Source: Aquificaceae bacterium
GTDB lineage: Bacteria; Aquificota; Aquificia; Aquificales; Aquificaceae
Direction of reading: 5' to 3'
NCBI GenBank assembly: GCA_015490215.1
Contig: WFYH01000031.1
Coordinates: 1 to 7,138, forward strand
Length of the DNA: 7,138 nt
The notes under the pieces are model-generated. The model saw nothing but the letters and a program-made list of their open reading frames with translations, had not been told where the DNA came from and ran no database searches. Shown in pieces: positions 1 through 6,363 of the stretch (positions are counted from its first letter, which is position 1; the number at the start of each line of letters is the position of its first letter). A program made the position numbers and the translations under genes.

Positions 1-4
1 CAAC

Positions 5-772
5 ATGAAAGAGCTAAAGTTTTTTATTTTTAGCTTTGTAATGGTGTTTATTGGCGCTTGCGGAGTTAAAAAAGCTCCCAAACCACCTAAAAAACCTGAC
101 TATGAGGTTTACAGGATAGGAAAGTATGTTTATATAGTCCCAAAAGAGGAGGGATTAAAAGTAGAAAAAGCGAGAAAAGTCGGAAAGAATATGGTTATAT
201 ACACAAAAAAGCCTTTATGTTTTCGTATTCAAAAGGAAGGTAAGAGAACAGTTAAAGAATGTGTAGGCGGAGCTGTAGAAGGTAAACCCGAATATGGAAT
301 CCTAGTCAGGGACAGGGAGCTTGTGGTCAAGTTTAAAGAGGAAGGCACCTACAGGGTTTACAGGTATTCGGATATGCCCCTGCCCCCTCCCATAGGAGAG
401 GTTAAGGGAAAGGAAATTCGCTTAGAAAGAAAAGCCGAAGGGGAAACCTATGGGATAACAAAGGTCGTGGGGAGCGCCGAGACGGAACCCGTTGTAATTA
501 GGGTTCCTCCGAGGCTTTTCCTTCCACCCCCGCCTCCGCAGGATGTAAGCTATGCGGTGCGTGGTGGAAAGATTTACATATTCTGGAGGTCTCCCCGTGA
601 TGATCTCAGGTTTATCGTCCACAGGAACGGCAAACCCCTTAAGGAAAAACCTATAAAGGCTCCCGTAATTGTGGACGATCTACCCTCAGAGGAAACCGTA
701 TACGAGATTTTTTCCGTAGATGAAAGGGGTTTAAGGAGCAAACCCGCAAGGTTGAAGGTAAAGCTAAGGTAA
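5..772 (+). CDS. Lipoprotein with FN3-like C-terminal part
   Basis: A 255-residue predicted lipoprotein. The N-terminus has two lysines, a hydrophobic stretch (residues 6-18) and a lipobox ending I-G-A-C19, so lipidation at Cys19 is expected. The mature start, C-G-V-K-K-A-P-K-P-P, resembles the CGxKGPxxPP beginning of small LptM/YifL-type lipoproteins and of larger lipoproteins that share that opening. Residues 30-125 are beta-rich and contain a Cys pair (C72, C86). A five-proline linker (174-178) leads to a region (about 180-255) whose pattern (V-x-Y-A-x(5)-I-Y-I-F-W, then Y-E-I-F-S-V-D-x-x-G) fits a fibronectin type III-like fold. The ATG lies 4 bases into the window, so its ribosome binding site cannot be seen. 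The first 300 bases are more AT-rich than the rest. The ligase gene follows after 35 bp on the same strand and may be co-transcribed. Its specific function is not recognised; envelope location is the firm part. Confidence 0.8.
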   Translation: MKELKFFIFSFVMVFIGACGVKKAPKPPKKPDYEVYRIGKYVYIVPKEEGLKVEKARKVGKNMVIYTKKPLCFRIQKEGKRTVKECVGGAVEGKPEYGILVRDRELVVKFKEEGTYRVYRYSDMPLPPPIGEVKGKEIRLERKAEGETYGITKVVGSAETEPVVIRVPPRLFLPPPPPQDVSYAVRGGKIYIFWRSPRDDLRFIVHRNGKPLKEKPIKAPVIVDDLPSEETVYEIFSVDERGLRSKPARLKVKLR

Positions 773-807
773 CAAGTTTCGGATAACTTCGTTTACACTA
801 TTTAGAG

Positions 808-1905
808 GTGATAGATGTAAATCTGGTAAGGGAGGCGGTCAAGCACAGGAAGGCGAGATCGGAAGAATTCTTGGGGTTTGAGTATCTTCGCTTTTCCGAT
901 GACTACAAGGACATTCCCAGAGGGACGGTAATCTTTCAGGATACGGTCGTTTGGGGTTACCCCCACATAGGCAGGATCTTTATGCTTGAGAGGGGGCTTC
1001 GTGAACAGTTTAAAGCTCCCTTTTGGGTTGAGGAAAAGGTAGACGGCTACAATGTGAGGATCTTTAAGATCAAAGATAGGGTCATAGCCCTTTCAAGGGG
1101 AGGCTACATCTGCCCGTTTACCACCGACAGACTGGAAGACTTCATACCTTTGGAGTTTTTTGAGGACAACCCTGACCTCGTTCTGTGTGCGGAGGTGGCG
1201 GGTCCCGAAAACCCTTACATAGAAGAGTATCCGCCTTTCATAGAAAAGGATATAGGGATCTTCGTCTTTGACATTATGCCGAAAGGGGAGCTAAAGTTTC
1301 TCCCCCAAAAAGAAAAGATGGAGCTTATAGAGAAATACAACCTCCCCTCGGTAAAGGTGCTGGGAAGGTTTTCGGTAGAGGATGTGGAAAAACTAAAAAA
1401 GATCCTCCTTGAACTTAACGAGCAGGGCAGGGAAGGGGTGGTTCTCAAAGAGGACAGCCCAGAAAACCGCAGGGCGAAATACATTACCAGCTACGCCAAC
1501 CTGAACGATATAAAGGTAACCGCCAAAAATATGCTCCAACTCCCTCCCGAATACTACACCAACAGGATACTCAGACTCGTCCTATTTATGGAGGAAGAGG
1601 GTATTGAGAGGACATCCCACCTTTACGAACAGCTCGGTAGGGCTTTCATAGACGGACTATTTGACGCTATAGAGCAGTTCAAAAGGGAGCACAAGGTCTA
1701 TAGATCCTTCCGCTGCAGATTTAAAAACAAGGAAAATGCGGTTGCCTTGCTGGAGCTTTTAAACAGGACCACGAGGAACATTCAAGTGATAGAAAGGGAC
1801 CTCAAAAAGGAGGGAGATTATTGGGTTTTGACCTTTGATAAGGTCTTTCTGAATATGACGGGACTTCTCGGGCACTTACTTAGCGGCGGGCTTGTGTTTG
1901 ATTAG
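808..1905 (+). CDS. ATP-dependent RNA ligase, Pab1020 family (Rnl3-type)
   Basis: A 365-residue nucleotidyltransferase that should seal or circularise RNA through an enzyme-AMP intermediate. The covalent-nucleotidyl motifs are in order: motif I E-E-K77-V-D-G with Lys77 as AMP acceptor, motif III around C-A-E129-V-A-G-P-E-N-P-Y, motif IIIa I-G-I-F-V-F-D-I (149-156), motif IV E-G-V-V-L-K-E (209-215) and motif V with K224 in A-K-Y. Residues 240-365 form the helical C-terminal part typical of the archaeal Pab1020-like ligases, and the length fits that family. Start choice: GTG at 808 is the only usual start codon between the in-frame stop at 784 and the conserved region. Its purine-rich AGAG directly abuts the start, so ribosome recognition is poor or expression is coupled to the lipoprotein gene 35 bp upstream. 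The 3' end overlaps the convergent PIN-protein gene by 30 bp. Family knowledge: this ligase and that PIN protein co-occur in genomes. The RNA substrate is unknown. Confidence 0.93.
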   Translation: MIDVNLVREAVKHRKARSEEFLGFEYLRFSDDYKDIPRGTVIFQDTVVWGYPHIGRIFMLERGLREQFKAPFWVEEKVDGYNVRIFKIKDRVIALSRGGYICPFTTDRLEDFIPLEFFEDNPDLVLCAEVAGPENPYIEEYPPFIEKDIGIFVFDIMPKGELKFLPQKEKMELIEKYNLPSVKVLGRFSVEDVEKLKKILLELNEQGREGVVLKEDSPENRRAKYITSYANLNDIKVTAKNMLQLPPEYYTNRILRLVLFMEEEGIERTSHLYEQLGRAFIDGLFDAIEQFKREHKVYRSFRCRFKNKENAVALLELLNRTTRNIQVIERDLKKEGDYWVLTFDKVFLNMTGLLGHLLSGGLVFD

Positions 1906-2472
1906 GCTCTCTAATATACCCCTGAAATTTCTCGGATCAATAATCTTTATCCCTACCTTGTCCGCCCACTTGCGCAAGCCTTCGTCGGCGGTGACCACGG
2001 TGCCGTCAAGCTCGTAAGCTAAAAGGAGAACGTCCACATCCTCCCTGCTGTCTATAATGCCCTGTCTGAGGGCTTCCCTGTATTTCTCCCTGAGCCTGTT
2101 TATAACCTTACCGACGTTTTCCTCGGTTATCCTACCCGCTTCCTTGGTGTGCTCCTCCGCTATCCTTAGTCCCTTGTTTATTCTGTGCCTTAGCTCCTCT
2201 ATAAGTTCGTAGAGGACCTCGCTCGGTATCATCAAGTTGTGGCGTCTGGGCGAGCGTATTTTGACTATCATCTCAAACTCGGGCGCCAAGGGACCGAGGT
2301 CCACCATCTTAAGCATCTCTTCGTAAACGGAAAAGGGCATGTAAAACTCTGCCCCCGAGTGGACCGCCAAGTGGATGAAGTTTTCTATGGCACCTATCTG
2401 ATCCTTTTCCCCGAAGGTGGTGTAAACGTCTGGGTTTGTAAAAACACTCGTGTCAAGAACGAACCTTTCCAT
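1876..2472 (-). CDS. RNA ligase partner protein, PIN-domain nuclease (MJ_0950 family)
   Basis: A PIN-fold protein of 198 residues from the ATG at 2472 (199 from the adjoining TTG at 2475; residue numbers here use the latter). PIN-type acidic positions are visible: D8 in F-V-L-D-T-S, E52/E53 in V-Y-E-E-M, D146/D148 in [10 protein letters not shown], and D164 in [12 protein letters not shown]. These would hold one or two metal ions for endoribonuclease activity. The middle (about 85-140) is a long charged helical insert. ATG at 2472 is preferred because AGGG lies 4 bases before it, while it nearly touches the TTG. The gene faces the Pab1020-family ligase and overlaps its end by 30 bp. That matches the known family described as RNA ligase partner, found with this ligase in archaea and Aquificales. 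A role in trimming or cutting RNA ends for the ligase is inferred; activity has not been deduced directly. Confidence 0.88.
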   Translation of the reverse strand: MERFVLDTSVFTNPDVYTTFGEKDQIGAIENFIHLAVHSGAEFYMPFSVYEEMLKMVDLGPLAPEFEMIVKIRSPRRHNLMIPSEVLYELIEELRHRINKGLRIAEEHTKEAGRITEENVGKVINRLREKYREALRQGIIDSREDVDVLLLAYELDGTVVTADEGLRKWADKVGIKIIDPRNFRGILESLIKHKPAAK

Positions 2473-2515
2473 CAAACCCTATTTTAGCCGAAGGTGTTGC
2501 CCCTGCGTCCTCCCT

Positions 2516-2531
2516 GTGTCAAAATTGACAC
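2516..2531. promoter_or_regulatory. Palindromic operator candidate before the sigma-54 activator gene
   Basis: GTGTCAAAATTGACAC is an inverted repeat with 7-base arms (GTGTCAA/TTGACAC) and a 2-base centre. It ends one base before the activator ATG. The TGACAC half-site also occurs in both repeats upstream of the flavoprotein operon, and the palindrome matches the second of those repeats at 12 of 16 positions when aligned. It is therefore a plausible binding site for the Fis-type helix-turn-helix of the adjacent activator, possibly for autoregulation or for control of the divergent PIN gene. Binding is inferred. Confidence 0.5.
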
Positions 2532-2532
2532 T

Positions 2533-3900
2533 ATGGGAAGGATACTCCTTGTAGAGGACGAAAAGGACTTTTCGGAGCTTCTTGCCCGCCAGCTGAGCAA
2601 GAAGAGCTTTAGGGTTGACAAAGCCTACAGCGGGGAGGAAGCCTTAAGACTTTTGGAAAAGAACAGCTACGACGTAGTTCTGCTGGATATAAAGCTCTCG
2701 GATATGAACGGTCTTGATCTTCTGAAGCGCTCTCGGGGAAACGGAGCAAAGTTTATAGTGATAACGGGCTACGGGGATGTGGCTACCGCCGTAGAAGCTA
2801 TGAAGGCGGGAGCAACTGACTTTATTCAAAAACCCTTCAGCTTTGAGATACTGCTTGTGAGTATAGAAAAAGCCCTCAGGGAAAAGAGGCTTGAAGAGGA
2901 GAACAGAACCCTAAAGAGCATCCTCTCCGACAGCGACCAAGAGGTGGTTCTTGAAAGCAGGAGTCCCAAGTTCAGGGAGGTTCTGGAGCTAATTAGAAAC
3001 AGCGCAAAGACAGATATGAACATACTCCTGAGAGGTGAGACGGGGACGGGTAAGGAGGTTTTGGCTCGCTACATACACAAGCTCTCTCCGAGGAGGGAAA
3101 ATCCATTTATCGTCGTTGACTGCAGTGCGATTCCGGAGCACCTCTTTGAGAGCGAACTTTTCGGTCACGAAAAGGGTGCCTACACGGGGGCTACCTTCCG
3201 CAAACTGGGGCTTGTGGAACTTGCGGACGGAGGAACCCTCTTCCTTGACGAGATAGGGGAGATGCCCCTTTCCGTTCAGGCAAAGCTCCTTAGGTTCGTT
3301 GAAACGAGGAACTTCAGAAGGGTAGGCGGTCTCAGGGAGATAAAGGTAAACGTTCGCATAATCGCCGCCACCAACAGGAACTTAAAGGACATGGTAAGGA
3401 AGGGGAACTTCCGCAGTGACCTCCTTTTCAGGATAAACACCCTTGAAGTAGAGATCCCGCCCCTCAGGGAGAGGAAGGAGGATATCCCCCTATTGGCAGA
3501 GGCTTTCTTGAGAAGGTTCGGAAAAAAGATAGGAAGGAGGGGGCTTGAGCTTTTGATGAGATACGATTGGCCCGGAAATATCAGGGAACTCAGAAACGTG
3601 GTAGAGAGGGCTTCCCTCCTTTCGGGACACGAGGAGTATATAGACAACTACATCTGCCTTCCACACAGGGAAGCGCTCGTGGGGAAACCTACCGAGATCT
3701 TCGGAGAGCTTCCGACCCTAAAGGATCTTGAGCTTATGTATGTTAAATACCTCTACGAGAGGTTCGGGGATGTGAACAGGATCGCCAGCATCCTCGGCTG
3801 CAGCCGCAGAACGGTTTTCAGAAAATTAAAGGAGCTAAGAGAGAGGAATATGAACCCTGAAGGTGGCTCCCTTTCCGGGCTGGCTGAAAACATCTATTGA
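2533..3900 (+). CDS. NtrC-family sigma-54-dependent response regulator
   Basis: A 455-residue bacterial enhancer-binding protein with all three classic domains. The receiver (1-120) has the acidic pocket E8/D9, phosphoacceptor D52 in L-L-D-I-K-L, T78 and K100. The AAA+ sigma-54 interaction domain (about 139-370) has Walker A G-E-T-G-T-G-K-E (168-175), Walker B G-T-L-F-L-D-E (234-240), the sigma-54 contact loop as G-A-Y-T-G-A (215-220, Tyr in place of the usual Phe), and arginine-finger candidates R294/R300. A Fis-type helix-turn-helix lies at about 396-433. The frame opens at a GTG at 2494, but ATG 2533 places the receiver at the normal first residue, so it is chosen even though no Shine-Dalgarno precedes it. 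The last 66 bp overlap the convergent kinase gene. The kinase is the obvious phosphodonor, and a sigma-54 promoter with upstream sites lies beyond it. It resembles Aquifex NtrC1-type regulators in architecture, though it is not identical to NtrC1 as I recall it. Confidence 0.95.
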   Translation: MGRILLVEDEKDFSELLARQLSKKSFRVDKAYSGEEALRLLEKNSYDVVLLDIKLSDMNGLDLLKRSRGNGAKFIVITGYGDVATAVEAMKAGATDFIQKPFSFEILLVSIEKALREKRLEEENRTLKSILSDSDQEVVLESRSPKFREVLELIRNSAKTDMNILLRGETGTGKEVLARYIHKLSPRRENPFIVVDCSAIPEHLFESELFGHEKGAYTGATFRKLGLVELADGGTLFLDEIGEMPLSVQAKLLRFVETRNFRRVGGLREIKVNVRIIAATNRNLKDMVRKGNFRSDLLFRINTLEVEIPPLRERKEDIPLLAEAFLRRFGKKIGRRGLELLMRYDWPGNIRELRNVVERASLLSGHEEYIDNYICLPHREALVGKPTEIFGELPTLKDLELMYVKYLYERFGDVNRIASILGCSRRTVFRKLKELRERNMNPEGGSLSGLAENIY

Positions 3901-4854
3901 ACCTCCGTATTCCCTCACGATGCTGTCCACTATGGCAAGCCCCAGTCCTGCACCTTCACCCTTATTCTTGCCTTGGTAGAAGGGTATGAATATTTTGCTC
4001 ATATCTTCCGGATCTATTCCGGGACCGTTGTCGGAGACTTCAAGGGTCCAACCCTTTTTTTCCTTTTTCAGGCTCACTTTGACCCTTTCACCCTGAGGTG
4101 AGACCTGAACCGCATTCAGAAGAAGGTTCAAAACCAGATGCCTTATGTCCGACTCCCTGCCGAGGAAGTAGCCCACCTCTTCAAGATCGGTCTCTATCTC
4201 CACACCCCTCTCTTGGGCGTAAACCCTTATAAGCTCCACCGATTCCTCCACAGCCTTTTTTAGGTTCACGAAGTCCTTGGAGCTTCCTCTCTTTACGAGG
4301 AAAAGGAGCTTATCCACGTAGTCCTTGCAGGTGGTAACGGCGTTCCTTATAAGTTCGGTCTCGGGGCTTGAACCTACTTTCCTTTCAAGCTCTTCAAGGG
4401 CAAGGAGTATCGTATTCAAGGGGGTGCTGAGCTGGTGGGCAACCCCGAGGGCTAAGAAACCTACCGAACTGAGCTTTTGGGAAAGGCTGAAAAGGTAAAA
4501 CTTCTCTTTGTCGCTCCTTATGTTCCTGATTATCTGAACTATCTTCTCCCCACCATCTATAGGAAAGGCGCATATCTCAACGGGAACGTCCTTGTTGTCG
4601 TGGGTGTAGTGAGTGTGGACGACGTTAACCGATTTACCAGTCTTTTCTATCTCCTTCAGGGGACAGGGATGACACTCCCCCTCACAGGGCTGGCTCTGAT
4701 GGTGAGACACCACGTAGCAGAAGTTTCCCACCACCTCCGAAGGGTCCTCGTATCCGAGATCTTGGGCGTATTTTCTGTTGGCGTAGACTATCCTGTAGTT
4801 CTTGTCTATGACGACCACCTCGTCATCAAAGCGGTCAAAGATAGAAAAGTCCAT
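3835..4854 (-). CDS. Soluble PAS-domain sensor histidine kinase (NtrB-like)
   Basis: A 339-residue cytoplasmic kinase with no membrane segment. Residues 1-115 form a PAS domain (V-V-V-I-D-K-N-Y-R-I-V-Y-A-N at 13-26, an L-G-Y turn at 33-35). Within it is a Cys/His-rich loop: C46, H51, H52, C57, C61, H62, C64. The dimerisation/phosphotransfer segment has G-V-A-H140-Q-L-S-T-P-L-N, with H140 as the phosphorylated residue. The HATPase domain follows: N box L-N-L-L-L-N247-A-V-Q, G1 box D-N-G-P-G-I (275-280), F box I-F-I-P-F-Y, G2 box G-A-G-L-G-L (301-306). The most likely partner is the NtrC-type activator transcribed towards it; the two coding regions overlap by 66 bp at their 3' ends. ATG 4854 has no close Shine-Dalgarno (GAAGGTG lies 14 bases upstream), so the exact start is less sure. 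The Cys cluster suggests redox, metal or sulfur-species sensing; that is inference. Confidence 0.93.
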   Translation of the reverse strand: MDFSIFDRFDDEVVVIDKNYRIVYANRKYAQDLGYEDPSEVVGNFCYVVSHHQSQPCEGECHPCPLKEIEKTGKSVNVVHTHYTHDNKDVPVEICAFPIDGGEKIVQIIRNIRSDKEKFYLFSLSQKLSSVGFLALGVAHQLSTPLNTILLALEELERKVGSSPETELIRNAVTTCKDYVDKLLFLVKRGSSKDFVNLKKAVEESVELIRVYAQERGVEIETDLEEVGYFLGRESDIRHLVLNLLLNAVQVSPQGERVKVSLKKEKKGWTLEVSDNGPGIDPEDMSKIFIPFYQGKNKGEGAGLGLAIVDSIVREYGGSIDVFSQPGKGATFRVHIPLS

Positions 4855-4892
4855 CAGATAAAAGTTAGCACCTTCGCCTTCCTTAGGGTAGA

Positions 4893-4928
4893 TGACAGAA
4901 ACGACACTTCTCGTGACAGAAATGACAC
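4893..4928. promoter_or_regulatory. Tandem upstream activator sites for the sigma-54 promoter
   Basis: Two direct copies of a 15-base element, TGACAGAAACGACAC (4893-4907) and TGACAGAAATGACAC (4914-4928), differ at one base and start 21 bp apart, two turns of the helix. Each contains two GACA units 9 bp apart. Their centres lie about 110 and 90 bp upstream of the transcription start predicted from the sigma-54 promoter, the usual range for enhancer-binding protein sites. They are the best candidates for binding the activator encoded at 2533-3900. They also lie 39-74 bp upstream of the kinase start codon, so they may affect that gene too. Confidence 0.6.
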
Positions 4929-4961
4929 ATTATGCGGTTGGGTGTTTTCCTCAAATCCCTG

Positions 4962-4974
4962 TTAATTCTTGATT
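4962..4974 (-). promoter_or_regulatory. Possible IHF/HU bending site
   Basis: Read on the minus strand, AATCAAGAATTAA fits the IHF consensus WATCAANNNNTTR except at one position. It lies in an AT-rich stretch between the tandem activator sites and the sigma-54 promoter, exactly where DNA bending would help the enhancer-bound protein reach the polymerase. The consensus comes from proteobacteria and may not transfer, so this is weak. Confidence 0.22.
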
Positions 4975-4982
4975 TTTCCCCT

Positions 4983-4998
4983 TTGGCATACTTTTTGC
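4983..4998 (+). promoter_or_regulatory. Sigma-54 (RpoN) promoter of the flavoprotein operon
   Basis: TTGGCATACTTTTTGC matches the sigma-54 -24/-12 consensus (TTGGCACN5TTGC). The invariant GG is at 4985-4986 and the invariant GC at 4997-4998, with exactly ten bases between. The predicted start of transcription is about 5010, which gives a leader of roughly 29 bases. Downstream is the flavoprotein gene, and upstream are tandem activator-site candidates. A gene for a sigma-54 activator lies in the same neighbourhood, which makes a chance match less likely. Confidence 0.8.
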
Positions 4999-5022
4999 CC
5001 TATAAGCGGTAACAAATCTGAA

Positions 5023-5029
5023 AAGGAGG
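5023..5029 (+). promoter_or_regulatory. Strong ribosome binding site
   Basis: AAGGAGG, followed by one more G, ends 9 bases before the ATG at 5039. It is the strongest Shine-Dalgarno seen in the window and fixes the start of the flavoprotein gene. It suggests high translation once the sigma-54 promoter is active. Confidence 0.8.
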
Positions 5030-5038
5030 GTTGAAGTA

Positions 5039-6352
5039 ATGGGTATAAGTAGAAGAGACCTTTTTAAGGTGGCAGGATTGGGGGCAGTTTTGGGAGCAGT
5101 TCATATCCCCTCAACCGCCTGTGCGGTTAAGACACCAAGCAGGGCACTTCCGCCTTCCAAAGGTAACAGGGTGGTTATAGTCGGCGGTGGCTGGGCTGGT
5201 ATGACAGCCGCAAAGCATCTTAAAAAAGAACTCGGCGACAAAGTGGATGTGGTTCTTATAGAGAAACGTAAGATTTTCATGTCTTGTCCTATCAGCAACG
5301 TTTGGCTCGGCGGTCTTGTGGAGATGGATTTTTTGATGCATGACTTTCATACACCCGCTTCCAAATACGGTTATACCTTTATAAACGCAACCGTAACCGA
5401 TATAGACAGGGACAAAAGAAGGGTATACACAACGGAGGGTTACGTAGACTACGACTACCTCATACTTGCTCCGGGTATAAGGTATAACTATGACGCTTGG
5501 TTTAAAGGAGATAAACAGATGGCACGCTACTGTGCCACACACTTTCCCTCCGCCTTCATACCGGGTGCGGAGCACGTTGCGTTAAAGAGAAAAGTAGATA
5601 ACTTTGAAGAAGGTACCTTCGTTTTGGTTGTTCCCCCGCCCCCCCACAGGTGTCCTCCCGCTCCATACGAGAGGGCAGCTATGATAGCTTACGTTTTCAA
5701 ACAAAACGAAGTAAAAGGAAAACTTATTGTCCTTGACCCTAAGGAGGATATAAAACCGAAAGGTCCTGGCTTCAGGAGGGCTTATGAGGAGCTTTACTTG
5801 GGTCTTGTGGAATACGTTCCCAATGCCAAGATAAAGGAAGTGGATCCCGTGAACAAGGTCATAAAAACGACTGCTGGAGACTTTAAGTTTGACGATGCTA
5901 ACCTCAACCCGCCCCATCAAGCCGGCGATCTTGCTTGGAAGGCAGGGCTTGTAAACCCCAAGACAGGTTGGTGCGACGTGGACCAACTAACCCTTCGGTC
6001 AAAGTTGGATCCCCGTGTCTTCGTAGCGGGGGATGCTTCCTCTGTAAAGGGCTTTCCTAAGAGCGGAGATATGGCGCACAACCATACCAAAAACATGGTA
6101 GTAAAAGCGCTTGTTGCCCTGCTCAAGGGTAAGGATCCCTACGAGGCTGTGAAGGCTCCCACCAACACCTGTTACTCCATGGTCAACGGAGATCCCAAAG
6201 AAGCCATCGTCATAAACGTCATCTACGGTTTGGACAAGAAAAAGAAGGCTCCAGTTAAGAAGAAGAAAAACGTGGTAAACGACCGATCCTCTCAGCTTGC
6301 CCGCTCCACCTTTGAGTGGGCAAAAGCCCTATACAGAGACATGTTCAGCTAA
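5039..6352 (+). CDS. fccB: Flavocytochrome c sulfide dehydrogenase-type flavoprotein (FccB/SoxF family)
   Basis: A 437-residue periplasmic FAD protein that should oxidise sulfide or a related sulfur species. The Tat signal S-R-R-D-L-F-K (4-10) is followed by a hydrophobic segment and a likely A-C-A cleavage site after residue 29. The FAD Rossmann motif is V-I-V-G-G-G-W-A-G-M (47-55 region), with a second FAD contact V-F-V-A-G-D-A-S (327-334). C83 in M-S-C-P-I-S-N matches the cysteine that binds FAD covalently in Allochromatium FccB (Cys42). C205 in H-R-C-P-P-A-P-Y-E-R and C378 in N-T-C-Y-S match the redox disulfide (Cys161/Cys337); spacings of 122 and 173 residues agree with 119 and 176. The C-terminal FCSD domain runs to the end and ends Y-R-D-M-F-S, as is usual. 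Oddity: a Lys-rich insert at 400-410. It is first in an operon under a sigma-54 promoter and the Rieske gene follows after 11 bp. No cytochrome subunit gene is visible in the window, so fccB is a family-level name; SoxF is the alternative. Confidence 0.9.
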   Translation: MGISRRDLFKVAGLGAVLGAVHIPSTACAVKTPSRALPPSKGNRVVIVGGGWAGMTAAKHLKKELGDKVDVVLIEKRKIFMSCPISNVWLGGLVEMDFLMHDFHTPASKYGYTFINATVTDIDRDKRRVYTTEGYVDYDYLILAPGIRYNYDAWFKGDKQMARYCATHFPSAFIPGAEHVALKRKVDNFEEGTFVLVVPPPPHRCPPAPYERAAMIAYVFKQNEVKGKLIVLDPKEDIKPKGPGFRRAYEELYLGLVEYVPNAKIKEVDPVNKVIKTTAGDFKFDDANLNPPHQAGDLAWKAGLVNPKTGWCDVDQLTLRSKLDPRVFVAGDASSVKGFPKSGDMAHNHTKNMVVKALVALLKGKDPYEAVKAPTNTCYSMVNGDPKEAIVINVIYGLDKKKKAPVKKKKNVVNDRSSQLARSTFEWAKALYRDMFS

Positions 6353-6363
6353 GGCGGGGCGTC

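Noticed and set aside
773..807. Terminator or promoter between the lipoprotein and ligase genes
   Set aside because: The 35-bp gap shows no GC-rich hairpin, no T-run after a stem and no recognisable promoter, so co-transcription is simpler.
2525..2530. Perfect -35 hexamer TTGACA upstream of the activator
   Set aside because: It is part of the palindrome and overlaps the start codon region; no -10 box follows at 16-18 bp, and any transcript would begin inside the gene.
2494..2532. Upstream GTG start for the sigma-54 activator, adding 13 residues
   Set aside because: The extra residues (Pro/Cys-rich) precede a receiver domain that normally begins with its first beta strand at the ATG, the AAGG there touches the GTG with no spacing, and the palindrome would then be coding.
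4661..4675. Third copy of the activator-site repeat, GGACAGGGATGACAC
   Set aside because: It matches 12 of 15 bases but lies within kinase coding sequence for the conserved Cys loop and is over 300 bp from the promoter; most likely chance, though a weak distal site is not excluded.
4929..4934. Minus-strand CATAAT as a -10 box for the kinase gene
   Set aside because: It resembles TATAAT and adjoins the tandem sites, but no -35 hexamer is found at 16-18 bp spacing (the best, TTGAGG, is only 14 bp away).
4477..4965. Plus-strand open frame of 162 codons opposite the kinase gene
   Set aside because: It is antisense to the well-conserved PAS and phosphotransfer region, its product resembles no family, and it would run through the tandem regulatory sites.
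6316..6363. Upstream GTG start for the Rieske gene
   Set aside because: It lies inside the flavoprotein gene and would put 16 residues before a Tat motif that begins properly at ATG 6364, which has its own ribosome binding site.
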